Origin: Chondrilla cf. caribensis
Taxonomy: Eukaryota; Porifera; Demospongiae; Chondrillida; Chondrillidae
DNA length: 64,000 nucleotides
Direction: 5' to 3'
Assembly: GCA_964020155.1 (NCBI GenBank)
Contig: OZ026562.1
Coordinates: forward strand, 3,316,001-3,380,000
The notes below the pieces were generated by a model, which ran no database searches, was not told where the DNA came from, and saw nothing but the letters and a program-made list of their open reading frames with translations. Shown here piece by piece: positions 51,055-63,989 of the stretch (the stretch's first letter is position 1; the number at the start of each line of letters is the position of its first letter). A program made the position numbers and the translations under genes.

Positions 51055-51481
51055 TACTCAGATCACATAATATACAAAATATGTAGATCATACACGTACG
51101 TAGATGAGCACACATGCATAGAATTACCTGGTGTACACATGTTCAAACTAGTTTGATCCACACACGCACACATGTGCACATGACAAAACTTTCAATTTCA
51201 TTATTTTCATTATCAAAATAATACTCAATTGTATCTTTCATTTCAATGTCATTGTCAACTGCAAACAAATACAGTTCTCAAGGATCCATCCATCCATCGT
51301 ACAACATGGGAAACAGCAATGAATGACAAATGTGAAGTTTTTGAGAATGTGGACTGTTATGCACTGAAGTGACAGTCATTTCTATTCATGGTAGAGGGTT
51401 ACACGTGGGAAAATTCCCATGTGGTAGGAATCAAGGCCACATCTGATTTAATCACTTTTTGCATTAACCTTTTCTATAATT

Positions 51482-51672
51482 ATCCCACGACACACCCACC
51501 TGTCATGTACCGACACTCCCACAACACGCCCACCTGCTACATATGTACTAGCAATCCCACAACACACCCACCCTAGTACTCCCATGACACGCCCACCTGC
51601 TACGTATGTACTAGTACTCCCATGACACACCCACCTGCTACGTATGTGCTAGCACACCCATGACACACCCAT
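51482..51672 (+). repeat. Minisatellite of about 40-50 bp units
   Basis: About four units with the common parts CCCATGACACGCCCACCTGC and TACGTATGTACTAG; unit lengths vary. Confidence 0.85.
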
Positions 51673-53773
51673 CAACCACAAATACATACAATTAAAAGTT
51701 GGGCAACCAGAAAAGACCACACGGACATACAGCTTTATGCAATTATCCACCAGAATGATTCACAGGAGGTACTCGTGCACTCATGCGGTGAATGAGGGCA
51801 TGCAATGACACTTAAACTTATAAGATTACACAGAATCTTGAAAGAGCTCTGACTCCTCAAAGAACTTAGCAGTTACCATAGCATCCACACGTGGATCACT
51901 TAAATTGATTCAATAGCACGTGATAATACACATTTGTATGTACAGTACGTATACATGTACTGTTCTGTGTTATAGGTATTACTGCAGCAGGTGAAAAAGT
52001 CAATATATCATCATCATAGTTTGAAACAGATAACAAAACAATTCCCTTATACGGTATGTACTAGTGCATGTACTCACACTTAACAGAAATGTTACAACGG
52101 TTTCTAATGTAGGGGTGATATGTACATACATACTAATGTATACATATACAGTTGAACTTTTGTTATAAAAAACTCTGAATAAAGGACAAACATACAGTCA
52201 GTAGTAGAAGAACCTACGTATCTACAAAGGCATCTTTCGGTGCACCAAACTGGACTATTCCAAATAGCCAATAAGGCTTGACCTCTAAACAATGACAACC
52301 GATCTGAAGTTAACACAACGACTGGTCTCAATGGGTCTGCTATTAAGAGGTCCCCTGTACCAACAGCATAACCTACATGCATATGCATATGTACATACGT
52401 AGGTACGTACACATGCAGAGATCGTATGGTGAGCTTTTCGTTGTTGGGCACATCTGGTGCAAAGGGCCAAAGAACAACATTGGAATAATCCGTCACAGTA
52501 TTTCCGATATAAAACAGACAGATGCCAACAGACATATTCGCCCACCTCCAGTCATGAAAACTGAAAGCAATGTGATGTGAAGTAATTACAGGAAAATTAC
52601 GATCACATTACAACAATTTTACATTTTATGGTATGGTGTGATTACAAGAGAACTCAGATATGCTTGAGAATTTAAACTACATTCACCATACGATCCACCA
52701 TGGCTAAACTGCAATATTTCTAGTTCTAAAGAAAACCAATTCTATTACGTGGTAACTACAAGTGAATCATGACAATTCCCATGACAATACTCTCGATCCC
52801 CTAGAATTACGTTGCAAATTCAATTACAATTACATTGCATCATACAATACATGAAGTATCCATGCTGCATACTGTACCATATACAAATGTGAGCCCTTCC
52901 ATTGGTATGTACCTACATTACCAGGTCCATATCCTCTAGCGTGAACACAAAGTACATGGCATTGTGTCTGGTGACAGTACTACATACTCACATGTAGCCT
53001 AGAGGAAGGCCATTATTATAATTTCTGTCAGTTCCAATAATTTTTGATCTGGACACATGTACAGTACAACTCGCTTGGCATGTAACCTGGTTTGCATGTA
53101 CACACTCCTGTTGATACGTCCCCATCACCCAGCCCCAGCGCATTTAGGTACCTATGCTGCATTAACCAATATTGGCAGTATGTACCCCTGATAAGGACAA
53201 ATCATGTACGTATGTAGTACACACAAATGAAGGTACACACTTACTACAGTACAGTATAGTACAGTAATATAGAAAGTATATTGGACTGTATTTACATGTG
53301 CACTTGACCAGAAATGTTACCATAAGATGACCATATAGAGGTTGATTGTTAAGAGTAACAGATAATGTGAAAACAATATTAAGAATTCACATAACACGAA
53401 ATACTTGCAATTGTATGACATTACAACTGCAAGTATTGGTCAGATAATAACCGTAACAACAGTGTAGTTTCCACAGGTGTCAACATGCCAGGTGTACGGA
53501 GACGGACAGTGTATGTATACAAATAGGGATCTGAAGACAAAAAAGAGACATCTTCAAAAAAAATCACCGCAAATTTCCTACTTTCCCATAGTCTCAATAC
53601 TGAGAATTTCAATAGAAAGGGGATATGGTCTTCAGGCAAAGGGACAAACAAGTCACTATTGGGACTGTCACGAAAAATATGGTCCACTGCCAAAAACAGT
53701 CCCGGGGACCGGAAATAGCGGCAAAACCAGTCCGTGCGGACTGGTTTCCGACGTCCTAAATGGTCCGCTTGTG
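51673..53773. other. Intergenic; no gene seen
   Basis: Scattered short open frames only. The minus-strand frame at 53421-53693 overlaps a repeat-like segment and has no recognisable domain. Confidence 0.45.
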
Positions 53774-53863
53774 CCTAAACCTAAACCTAACCCCAACCCT
53801 AACCCTAAACCTAAACCTAAACCCTAACCCGGACCCTAATCCTAATCCTAACCCTAACCCTGA
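53774..53863. repeat. Interstitial telomere-like tract
   Basis: About 90 bp of mixed CCTAAA, CCCTAA and CCTAAT units, in one orientation. The flanking DNA has paired GGGACC and GGTCCC words (about 53690-53940), suggesting that it is part of a repeat element. Confidence 0.8.
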
Positions 53864-54801
53864 CCATTTTTGATGGTATATTGAGTCCCAGGGAGACCAA
53901 ATATGGTGCCAAAAAAAGTCCGGGGGACCACTCTAGGCGGGGACTACTTTTCGTATGACAGGACTGTGCACCAAAGTAGGACATTTGACCCCTTTTTTCA
54001 CAGTCTAAATGACATAACACACTACTATTACGTCCATACACTTTTTCATATGCAAGTTACTGGGGAGAAGATGTCATGTTAACAGGCAGTCACAGAGTCT
54101 GTGGAATGCTGTAAACAGTCTAGGAGAATAGATTTGGTAGGAATGTCAAAACCACACACTTGAGTTAGGAATTGAAAAGCCCATTCATGTATGCAAATAT
54201 AATGTATACTCACCATGCATGCATGCATTGTATTGCATCAGGCGGCAACATGATGTAATCCTGCACTGCTTGAGTGCTTCTCAGCATCCTCCTCTTAGCA
54301 CCATGAAGCAGTAAATAATGTCCAATACGTCAGTCTGTCATCATCGAATAAGTATGTATTTGACCGAGTACAAAGCAAGAAAAGTTACAAAGTAATGCAA
54401 GTAGTTACTCAACAGTGTGAACAAAACACAGAGAGGTACATATAGAACAAGTCATGCCATTGCCCCATGTCACCTGCTGCCAGTTTTCATCACCAACAGA
54501 AAGCGGTCTGACAAATTTAGTTACATTTCTGGCCATTTTCGGGTGAGAAAACCACGTTGATGTCCGTACAATGTGTGAACATTAGGACAGTTTCACAAAA
54601 CTGCACTCAACTATCCTACTATGACAAGTAACAAGGAATCAATGTCATAACATTGTGTTTTGCAGCTGGGCCATCTGGCTGTATCTACATATATGGACTT
54701 GTATTGGCTGTGGTTTTTCAAAATATGTCACAAAGTAACCACTCCTTTATTCAGTAAGTAATCAATGGGATTCGTGGAGACATAAACACAACTCACCATA
54801 G

Positions 54802-54805
<4 letters not shown>

Positions 54806-54867
<62 letters not shown>

Positions 54868-54870
54868 CCA

Positions 54871-54937
<67 letters not shown>

Positions 54938-54947
54938 ACACACATGC
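54806..54947. repeat. (CA)n microsatellite
   Basis: About 140 bp with one short interruption (TCCACGT). Confidence 0.97.
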
Positions 54948-55561
54948 ACACATGCATAAACTACTCACTATAGCCACACACACACTACACTCTGCAGCCA
55001 CACACTACTCACTACAGTTACACATATGTAATGTAATCACTACAGCCACACACATACACACATATGCATATACTACTCACTACAGACACACATCTGTATA
55101 CTACACACTGAAGGCATGAAGCATATTACATACAGGTTATACAACAGACTCAGTAGACATTATCTATCATAAAATTGTGTACACATCACCAAAGAACTAT
55201 CTTAGGATTCTACACACACAGCTCCTTGGAGTGGTGGACAACAAGTCGCACTCTGTTATCACAGCTCTGGGGATAGGGGACCCACAAACCACATAGTGGA
55301 ACTACATACCATATAGCAGGGAATTCAGAGAATTGAGGGAGGGTATTCAAAAGATGAAGATCTAATTTTCGTAATATAAATATGTTGAGTTACAATTTGA
55401 AGTGTCGAATGCTGAAGTAACATCTATCAATTGTAGTGATCATGAATGGAGACATTCCAGTCACAGTTTATTTAGGACATACCAACACTTGCACCAACAA
55501 AAAAGACATACACCACATACACTGGAAACGACCGCTTTACACACACACACGAACACGCATG

Positions 55562-55565
<4 letters not shown>

Positions 55566-55621
<56 letters not shown>

Positions 55622-55654
55622 CGCGCGCACACACACGCACACACACACACGCAC

Positions 55655-55690
<36 letters not shown>

Positions 55691-55731
55691 ACACACACAC
55701 ATGCGCGCACACACACGAGCACACACACGCA

Positions 55732-55776
<45 letters not shown>
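55566..55776. repeat. (CA)n with GCGCGC interruptions
   Basis: About 210 bp with two ATGCGCGC interruptions, consistent with internal duplication of the array. Confidence 0.95.
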
Positions 55777-55778
<2 letters not shown>

Positions 55779-56103
55779 ATATACACACAAGTTTACTAAG
55801 GGTTCGTTAGATCCCGAAAAGGAAATACTGACCTTGTAGACCCCTTGTTGGGAAAGTGACGCTGTGAAAAATTTTCTTATCCCCTTATGCACGATAACAA
55901 GACATCACAGGAAATTCAAATGGTGACACAAGTATGGGAATAAAGCTACAAGACTGGGGTATAGATACTTGCTGGAGTAGAGCGACAGAGTTCATAAGGT
56001 TAGACTCCGTACGTGGCGTGATCATCGGGCGCCATTTGGAAAGGGGCTTCCCCTGTAGTAATGACGACATTTTACAAGTGTCGCTTCGATCGAACTCTTT
56101 GCC

Positions 56104-57229
56104 GATTGCGCATTGACATCATCCTTTCCGGTCATGAAGACCGGAAATGGTCGCGAAGGGTGTTCGTCGTATAGATTCTCATAGTAAGACGTGTTAATAG
56201 GTTATATTTTGTCCTTGGGAAAGGAGATTTCGGAACTGTACGTATTTATTTCTCGACTGATTGTAAATATGCCACACCGCTGTGCTGTTCCCGGTTGTAC
56301 ATCCAACAGCAAGACTTCTCTACAGGTGTTTTTCTTTCCACAAGTTTCCATCTGATGCAGCTCTTCGTCGTAATCGGGCTAAAAACATACGTAGAGTTGA
56401 AAGTAAGGGAGTTTGGACTATTAACAGTTCCACACGTGTGTGTACTAAGCATTTTACTGCCGAATTGTACCACGTAAATTCGGTATCAGGTAGAAAAAGA
56501 ATGCACAAGACCACATGGACAAACAGAATCTTAACATCCAAGTCCAAGTAGGATTACAACCCACTTCCAGCAAGAGGAAAGCACCTGCCAATGCCCCAGA
56601 TGGAAACTTGTGAAAGGACGTGTGGAGAAGTCTTGCTGTTGGATGTACAGCCGGGGACATGCAGCACAGTGGTGTGGCATATTTACAATCAGTCGAGAAA
56701 TGTATAGAATACGTATGTACAGTTTGGAGAATCTCTTTTCACGCAGGCAAAATATAAGGTCAGAAGAAATAACAATCATATCTAAGCACGTGTGGACTAT
56801 TCTTTGACGCTACACGAGACAGCAAAATATATCCATCGTTTACACATACACTTATGAAGACGTACATCTATTACCACAGCTATACGGCGATCACGACGGA
56901 ATATAACACCGGTATATCACATACCGCTGAACCGATTCAGCTTTTTTCCAGATCTACAAGCACTTCGAAGCACTTCGATAGGCTAGCCATCATTTCAGCT
57001 GTTCAACGTTCAAATCGTCGGGAGATTTTCCACCAGGCTAGAGCCAGGAATGTCCTTTTTCGACAATCGGTACGTGTTCCCCATAGTAAAATCATAGACA
57101 CTCTAAACTACGGTTACGTAGTTTAGAGTGTCTATGGTAAAATCATAGACTCTAGAGTCTATGGTAAAATCCTACCCATGACACCCTTCGCGACCACTTC
57201 CGTTCTTCATGACGTCAATGCGTAATCGG
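56104..57229. mobile_element. Fold-back element carrying THAP sequence
   Basis: The outer arms are inverted copies. The left (about 56104-56163) has GCGCATTGAC..GGAAATGGTCGCGAAGGGTGT; the right arm read on the minus strand (57229 to about 57177) has ACGCATTGACGTCATGAAGA..GGTCGCGAAGGGTGT. A second nested inverted pair lies at about 56205-56365 and 56575-56770 and includes the start of the THAP coding sequence. Further palindromes of CATAGACACTCTAAACTACG occur at about 57090-57160. CpG content is high. Best read as a DNA transposon derivative, possibly P-like; target duplication not determined. Confidence 0.65.
56269..56551 (+). pseudogene. THAP zinc-finger domain, frameshifted
   Basis: The ATG at 56269 opens MPHRCAVPGCTSNSK, the start of a THAP C2CH DNA-binding domain. 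After a TTTTT run near 56329-56333 the frame must shift by one base to continue as FHKFPSDAALRRNRAKN and STRVCTKHFTAELY, which supplies the second zinc pair (C-x2-H). Read in one frame it stops after about 29 residues. No transposase follows. P-element-type transposases carry such a domain at the N-terminus, which fits the fold-back context. Confidence 0.75.
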
Positions 57230-57353
57230 TCTATTGACGATTAAACGGATGTAGATAATGTTATTGTCACAGTACTATCTATCAATCGAGTAATTACACC
57301 TTCTTAATCAAATCTGATGACGTTTTATGTTACTCAATAGTTTTTGCAACTGA

Positions 57354-57480
57354 TTAATCTGCACCATTGTTGTCAAGGTCCGGATCCTTGCTGTTGTTCA
57401 CTTCCATGGCAGATGGCAAATTGACCTTATGAATGATGACAACAAATGAGATAAGAAATCGATGTTGAAACGTTTTTGTG

Positions 57481-57551
<71 letters not shown>

Positions 57552-59497
57552 AATCATTCATAAGTGTACGTATGCAGATATCTTACATCTTCAGAAGAAT
57601 CTTGCATTTCATAAACAACACCAGATGAAGATGGATTCAATTCTTTAGCTGAAGATCTGTAGCATTTACTGCAAATAAACACATCAACATAATATTACAA
57701 TGGTATATTACCTCCTTGCAGGTTACATAGCCACAGTACATGTTCTCACCAAATGATAATGGCTACAATGACCACAACTGCCAGCAGAGCAATAACCAGA
57801 ACTGTAATACCAATACCAATTCCAATTCCCACTTCTGTAAATTGTAGATTGGGAAGAAGCACAAACATTGTCCATGAAATTATCAAAGTAGTCTATAGTA
57901 TATTATGTATCGTGCAGTAGAGAATATACACTTGAAACATGTTACATAATATTGGGACAAACAAAGTGAAATTGCAATCAGCCTTGATCTACACAGTGGG
58001 AAAATACCAGTTTCATTGTTGCTAAAATGTCTGTGCTGCAAGTATAGAAGGTATAGCTAAATTGAAAAAGGTTGGAACATTCAATTCTAGTTTCAGCAGT
58101 TTATCGTCATGAATGAAACTGAAATTTTCTTCGATCCTGTGTTACTCACTCAGCCAACACAATTGGACTACTCTAGATCTGTTAATGATTTCCTATAGGT
58201 CTCTGCAGAATGTGTATAAATATACTTAACATATGATGTGTCTGGGGGTGTACTGTGTTCAATAGACTGTTTGCTGAGGGAAATTTTCATGAATCTGATG
58301 AATCAGCATCAGATGAAACAGACTTGCATAAACCACAGTTGGATGAAGCAGGGGCTGATCAGCATTGTGTATGTATCTTGTACTGGTGGTATCCACATAC
58401 CTTGACCACTGCATGTACAATAATATGTGTAGCATATGCACAACCGAGCAATGTACCAACTAGATGTATAACTATTAGTAATTTTATATTTTCTTGAACT
58501 GTGGAATGGTGGGATTCAATGCTAAACATATACAGTGAGTTATCGTTAATCCATCACCTCTTTATCTGCCAAACCTTTAATCTACCCCATTTTCACAGTA
58601 CCAATATAATGTAGAAGTACCACTAAATATCCAGTTAATCTGTCAAACTCGTTAATCCACCATATTCTTTGAAAACGAATTGCAGCAGATTAATGAGAAT
58701 TCACTGTATATGTAGAATAGCATTAATTTTGTTCAGAATAGCAGCATGTATGTAGCATTAATCCCTGTGATATGAATAGTAACACAGAATAATCTTAAAA
58801 CTAACAATCGTTTTATAGCTATGTTGAGAAACTTAATATTTCAGTATGGTACATTTATGATGAAGCACTGTACATAACACATTCACAAAGGCAGGCATGG
58901 CTGAATTGCTGATGCATACACATTTACACACATACTGTTTGCATTGGTTCCTACGATAGCACTGGTGGTAGGTTTGATGGTGCAAAACGGTAGAGGAGGG
59001 AACCAGTTACCATCTTGTCCACACTTCACAACATCATTGCCAACCAGGTGATAGTCAGGAAGACATTTGATAGTGAGCACGTCTCCGATGCGATACGGGT
59101 AAGTTTTTAGATCAGTCCTATCGTAGTGTGGGAGAGATGGAGCCATACACCCAGAAGCTGTAGGACAAGGATATTAAGTTTTACAAAAATAATTATACAA
59201 TGTCATACTTACAATCACCATATTAGGTATATAAATTACACAATATAATATGGATAAGAAATGTTTCTCATTGAATTTTAAGGCACAGAGAAAAAAATTG
59301 TGGAACCTTGTATGTTTGCACTTGTGTGTTAATTATTGTGAGCTTGTGCATGTGTTTGCGTGTGTGCACAAGTTCTTATGTATATGTGCATGCAGCAATA
59401 AGAAACAAATTCAAAATGACGGTAATTTCTAGTATATGCGTACGTATAAAAGTAGGTCTTGTTATACCTACATGAAGATACTTTTTCAAGCCTCATG

Positions 59498-59578
<81 letters not shown>

Positions 59579-62500
59579 AACCTGAAGGTTGTAGTACTTT
59601 CTGCATCACCTCCACACCCACAGGAATACCACGGTGTAATGTGATTGGTCTCTCGTCATCACCAGTGAAGCGATTGGCTATGAAGACATCTGTACTGTTC
59701 TCATCTGTCCAATACATGAGATCCTCAAACACCGATATGGAAAAAGGATGGGATGAAGGTGGGAGATTCTTGACCACAACACGACCACTCCCATCACTAC
59801 GGATACTTTCGATCTTTTTAAATGTCCTGTCCACCCAGTACAGTCTGTTACCAGGGAGATCCAAGGCCATTCCATTGGGCAATCCAATACTGCCATTAAC
59901 GAGCATAGAGAATCCAGACCCGTCAGTGTTCATCTTGATGATGCCTGCATTGGGACCCCAGTCAGTGACATACAGGACTCTGTGGAATGAAGTATAAAGG
60001 TTTTACTGAATTATAGTCGACCAGATACTTATAGAACTCGGTTTGGGTTGGATATGTAGTATTGGAACTTCTAAATGTTATGCATGTGCATGAACATTAA
60101 AGCATAAGCTCTGTAAGAAATAGGAAATACATTTACCCTTCTAGTGGATCCACTGTGACATCTTGAGGATGGGCCAGTCCACTCCTCAGAACACGTCTGT
60201 CTGTCCCATCTGTGTTAACCACTTCCATGGTATTCTTGACATCATCTACCCAATACAGTTTCTGTTCTATCCAGTCCAGAGTCAGTCCTTCAGGGCCACT
60301 AATACCAGATGACACCAGCACAGTCACATTGGAAGAATTGGACAAAGAGGCTCTCTTCAGACTGGTCTCTTCAATCCAATAAACCTGGAATTAACACAAT
60401 TAATGTCGCGTGTACCATTATAGCTGTAGCATGATGCATAATTGATTATTACATATGTATGTTACACTGTAGTACAGTGTAACCTCTTTATAAAGGACGT
60501 ATTGGAACCTGCTCATTTGTCCACGTACATAGAGAGGCTGTCCACACTTCAGAGGTGAAAAACACTACAAGAAAGTTGATTTTTGGTGTCTTAGAAAGTG
60601 TCCTTTGTTGACAGGTAATTTCTATGGTGTCCTATATTCAGAGTGTCCATTAATATTGGTTCCACCATATAGCTATAATAATACACTGGAACCTCTCTAT
60701 AAAGGACACTTTGGGACCTTAATTTTAGTCCTTAATACAGAGGTTTCCTCAATTCAGAGGTCATTATAAACTACAGTACTACACTGGGACACAGGATGGT
60801 GTCCTTATTACAGAGGTTTCCACATTTCAGAGGTTTGTAATAGAGAGGTTCCACTGTACATACTTTGAAGCATATGCATATAATTGACGAACTATACAGT
60901 CTAATTTGATCCTTTAGATAGGTACTCATAGTCAAATTACATCTGAGCCACAGTGATTCTACTATTCTTTGACAGAGTTATGCAACAACAGAGTTCATAG
61001 AACAGTGAATAATTGTGTGTATAATAAATTAAAATGTAATTGTGCATAACCCACATACAATATCATTCCTATAGTCCACTGCAATATCAATGGCTCCATC
61101 AATGTCTCCACTTCTGATAACACGGGTTGTGTGTGATCCTAATGTATACCTCACGATCCTGTCAGCGGCTGCAACATAGATATATCCTTCTGGCCCTATA
61201 CACACAAAATAAATTAATATTGATCTAGCTAGGTTTCAATTGCGTTCAACTCACAATTTAGATTGTAGTGATGCATATGGAAATGGTATTAGACCCTCTT
61301 TAATCCAAATCTCATCAATCTTGTTTTATATCTACACAATATTAATGCAAGAATTTCTGCCTGATGCAACACTAAATGGTCTCATATATATACAGATCTA
61401 TGTCACATAGTTCTCCAAAAGTATAATATATATTATGCATTGTGTAGTTGATTTTTATTGTGGCATTTTACTGTGCTTTGATGCATTAATTTTTCATATG
61501 TTGCATGTACTGACTTTCTGGAATTCACATTTTCAAACTTATACTTATAAATTTGAGTAATGTAGTCTGAAATGTACAAGCTGATTGGCATTAGAAAGTG
61601 TCTACAGTGATCATACATGTACACAGTGTATATATGTATGATACTTCGCAATGCAAGCTCAAATGAATAGCAATTAATACAGCATATATACACACAAAAA
61701 CACACAACACACAACACATGCATAGGTATATTGAAAACGCACTACACCTAACACACAACACACAATAGTGAGACACAATACTCCATGCGAGATGTAACAC
61801 AATATGTGAGACACAACACATCATACACAAATGTCAATATACAACACATGACATCTTCATATCAACACACAACACAGTACATATAAAAATGTATTACACA
61901 TAACACCTTCATATCACATATAACTCACATGTAAAAACGTATTACACATAGCACATAATACACATTTTTTGTTTTTGTTTTTTCTTGTCACATTTATATT
62001 TATGGCACAACACACCTTCCGCTCTACACCCTGGGTGTAATGGATTGGACTGAGCTTGGCTGTACTTTGAGTAGCCATCCACACACTCACACTTGTAGGA
62101 GCCATGCTCATTTGTGCAGGTCTGACTGCACTTACCGTACAGGCTACACTCATTGATATCTGCACAGGATAAGTATTATGTACAGTAGCTAGTATATTAT
62201 GTGCTTTGAAGTGGTGCTAATACAAAATGACTCACCATAGCATTTTTTGTTTCTCAATGCATAACCATCTTCACATTGACACTGTGGTCCTTCAGGAGAA
62301 TTCACACATTTGTGGGAACAACCACCATTGTTTATGGAACAAGCATCTATCAATCAAACAAAACAATCATAGCTCCAAACCATGATAATCAGTGTTATGA
62401 ACAGATGTAAACTAAAACACACAGCTAGGTTCACTGAGTCAATAATAGAATGGGTTAAAACCGGTTCAGAAATGGAACTGACCACATTGATTGGACTCGT

Positions 62501-63989
62501 CAGATCCATCAGTGCATTGACTGATACCATCACAGACTTGGTCTTCATGTAAACACTTGGAATCAATCTTACACCGAAAGTGACAGGCTATAAATCAAAT
62601 TAGACACATTATTAACATGATTTTACATGTATATATTGAGAACTGTATTGACATTAGTTTGTCACTTGATGGGTATATGAAATTATATCTGCTATGCATT
62701 TGGTATTATCAGTCTTTGAGTATGTCTATACAGGTTGTCAGGTTGGGATAAACACGCACAAACACAAACACACATACATGTCACATACGCATGCACACAC
62801 GAACACATGCACACGCACATGCACATAACCATACACACTTACTACAGTTGAATTCATCAGACCGATCAGGACAATCATTCTTTCCATCACATCTCAAACT
62901 GTGACTCAGACAGAAATGGTTTACCGGACAAAAGAACTGATGACTTCCACATGACTCACGTCTCCCAGTGGGACCTGAAACACAAAACGAAGTAGTAGAA
63001 TAATAATAGGACATACATGCATCAAACAGAGCTTGAGGATGGAATATTATGTAGTGCAGATTAAAATATATATAATACATTGAATTCAAAATAGGCTGCC
63101 TGTACATCCATTGTATGCATTACTTTTTATGCCAAAAAGGAAGCAACATTTAGATGAATACTAACATCCTGAAGGCTGATCCAAGTATACTACTGTATTA
63201 TGTATTCACTCAGATATTCAATGTATGTAAAATTTAATATTATCTATCAGCAATCTTCAATTGTGTGCAGTGTAAATAATACATTATATTATACACCTGT
63301 ACAGTCCAATAATAATAATAATGGATTTGGTGCATTGACAGTTATTAACACATACCACAAACTGAATAGCTCTCATCCGAACCATCTGGACATTCTTCGC
63401 GTCCATCGCAAATAAGGGTTTGAGGAATGCATTGAGAGAAATCCAAACAACGAAATAGCCGAAGAGGTATACGATAGAGATGTATAGATCCTGAGCTTCG
63501 GTTACGGAATAATCCAAGGAAATAGCCTTTATGTTCGCAAGTTATAACTATGCACATGATAGGAAATTATGAGGAATATAATAAGCATGATATAATCATA
63601 TACATGCATACATCGTGTGACAGTGTTTAAAATTCTGATTGTTATGACTATTACATCATGATGCAAATATGTGTCAGTTCATGTAGCATAATATTGGAAG
63701 CATTGCAACCATATTATGACAACATATAATATGAGTTGAATGATATAAGCAGTAATATTATGCTAAGGAGGTATTTGAAAGAACAAGCAGGTTTCAGAAT
63801 ATTATTCACTAGTACTGCACCTTCGGGTACACTCACTAGAAGGACACAAACCCTTCTGTTCATCTTTTCCAAAAGGGCAGTCATTGATTCCATCGCACTT
63901 TTGACTCTCATTAATACACAATCTAGGTGCTCCGCGAATCTCCAAAGGGCATTCCCATTGGCCAGCTGAGGTGTTACTACATGCAGTAT
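57354..63989 (-). CDS. LRP-B: LDLR-type receptor, 5' part outside the window
   Basis: Tandem paralogue of LRP-A. Exons seen: 63989-63837, 63547-63356, 62974-62843, 62587-62483 (four LDLa-type; the second extended to 192 bp), 62346-62236 ([15 protein letters not shown]), 62159-62016 ([14 protein letters not shown]), 61195-61059, 60384-60137, 59979-59582 (six-bladed propeller; motifs YWIEE, YWVDD, YVTDW, YWVDR, YWTDE), 59157-58936 (sushi, [13 protein letters not shown]), 57834-57750 (transmembrane, [20 protein letters not shown]), 57668-57587 and 57425-57354 (tail, stop TAA). All phases join; at least 693 codons. The 398-bp propeller exon has the same length as in LRP-A, and the tail shares VNLPSAME. 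The signal peptide and any further LDLa modules lie beyond 64000. The tail has [12 protein letters not shown] in place of a standard NPxY. Confidence 0.87.
57486..57549. repeat. (TG)n microsatellite
   Basis: In the LRP-B intron between the two tail exons, starting about 40 bp past the 57587 donor. Confidence 0.97.
58533..58706. mobile_element. mariner-type MITE, family 2, copy 3
   Basis: 174 bp between TA dinucleotides (58531-58532, 58707-58708), ends CAGTGAGTTATCGTTAATC and GAGAATTCACTG. It lies in the LRP-B intron between the sushi and transmembrane exons. Confidence 0.85.
59500..59576. repeat. (GT)n touching an LRP-B 5' splice site
   Basis: On the minus strand the 398-bp propeller exon ends at 59582. 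The intron begins GTTAAG and then about 75 bp of TG repeat. Confidence 0.95.
60475..60666. mobile_element. mariner-type MITE, diverged family 1 copy
   Basis: Begins (after TA) CAGTGTAACCTCTTTATAAAGGAC and ends ATATTGGTTCCACCATA. It has the same general design as the neighbouring 60684-60856 copy but a different middle. Confidence 0.6.
60684..60856. mobile_element. mariner-type MITE, family 1, copy 2
   Basis: 173 bp between TA dinucleotides (60682-60683, 60857-60858), with ends CACTGGAACCTCTCTAT and ATAGAGAGGTTCCACTG. Highly similar to 676-850. It lies in the LRP-B intron between propeller exons. Confidence 0.85.

Noticed and set aside
52104..52545. Minus-strand 143-residue open frame
   Set aside because: Sequence is low complexity at one end, no family likeness, no paralogue in the window.
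53421..53693. 90-residue minus-strand open frame
   Set aside because: No recognisable domain, within repeat-like sequence next to the telomere-like tract; no splice context.
55885..56070. Minus-strand open frame beginning in the CpG-rich area near 56.1 kb as a gene start
   Set aside because: No downstream exons or similarity could be identified; the CpG richness is explained by the fold-back element.
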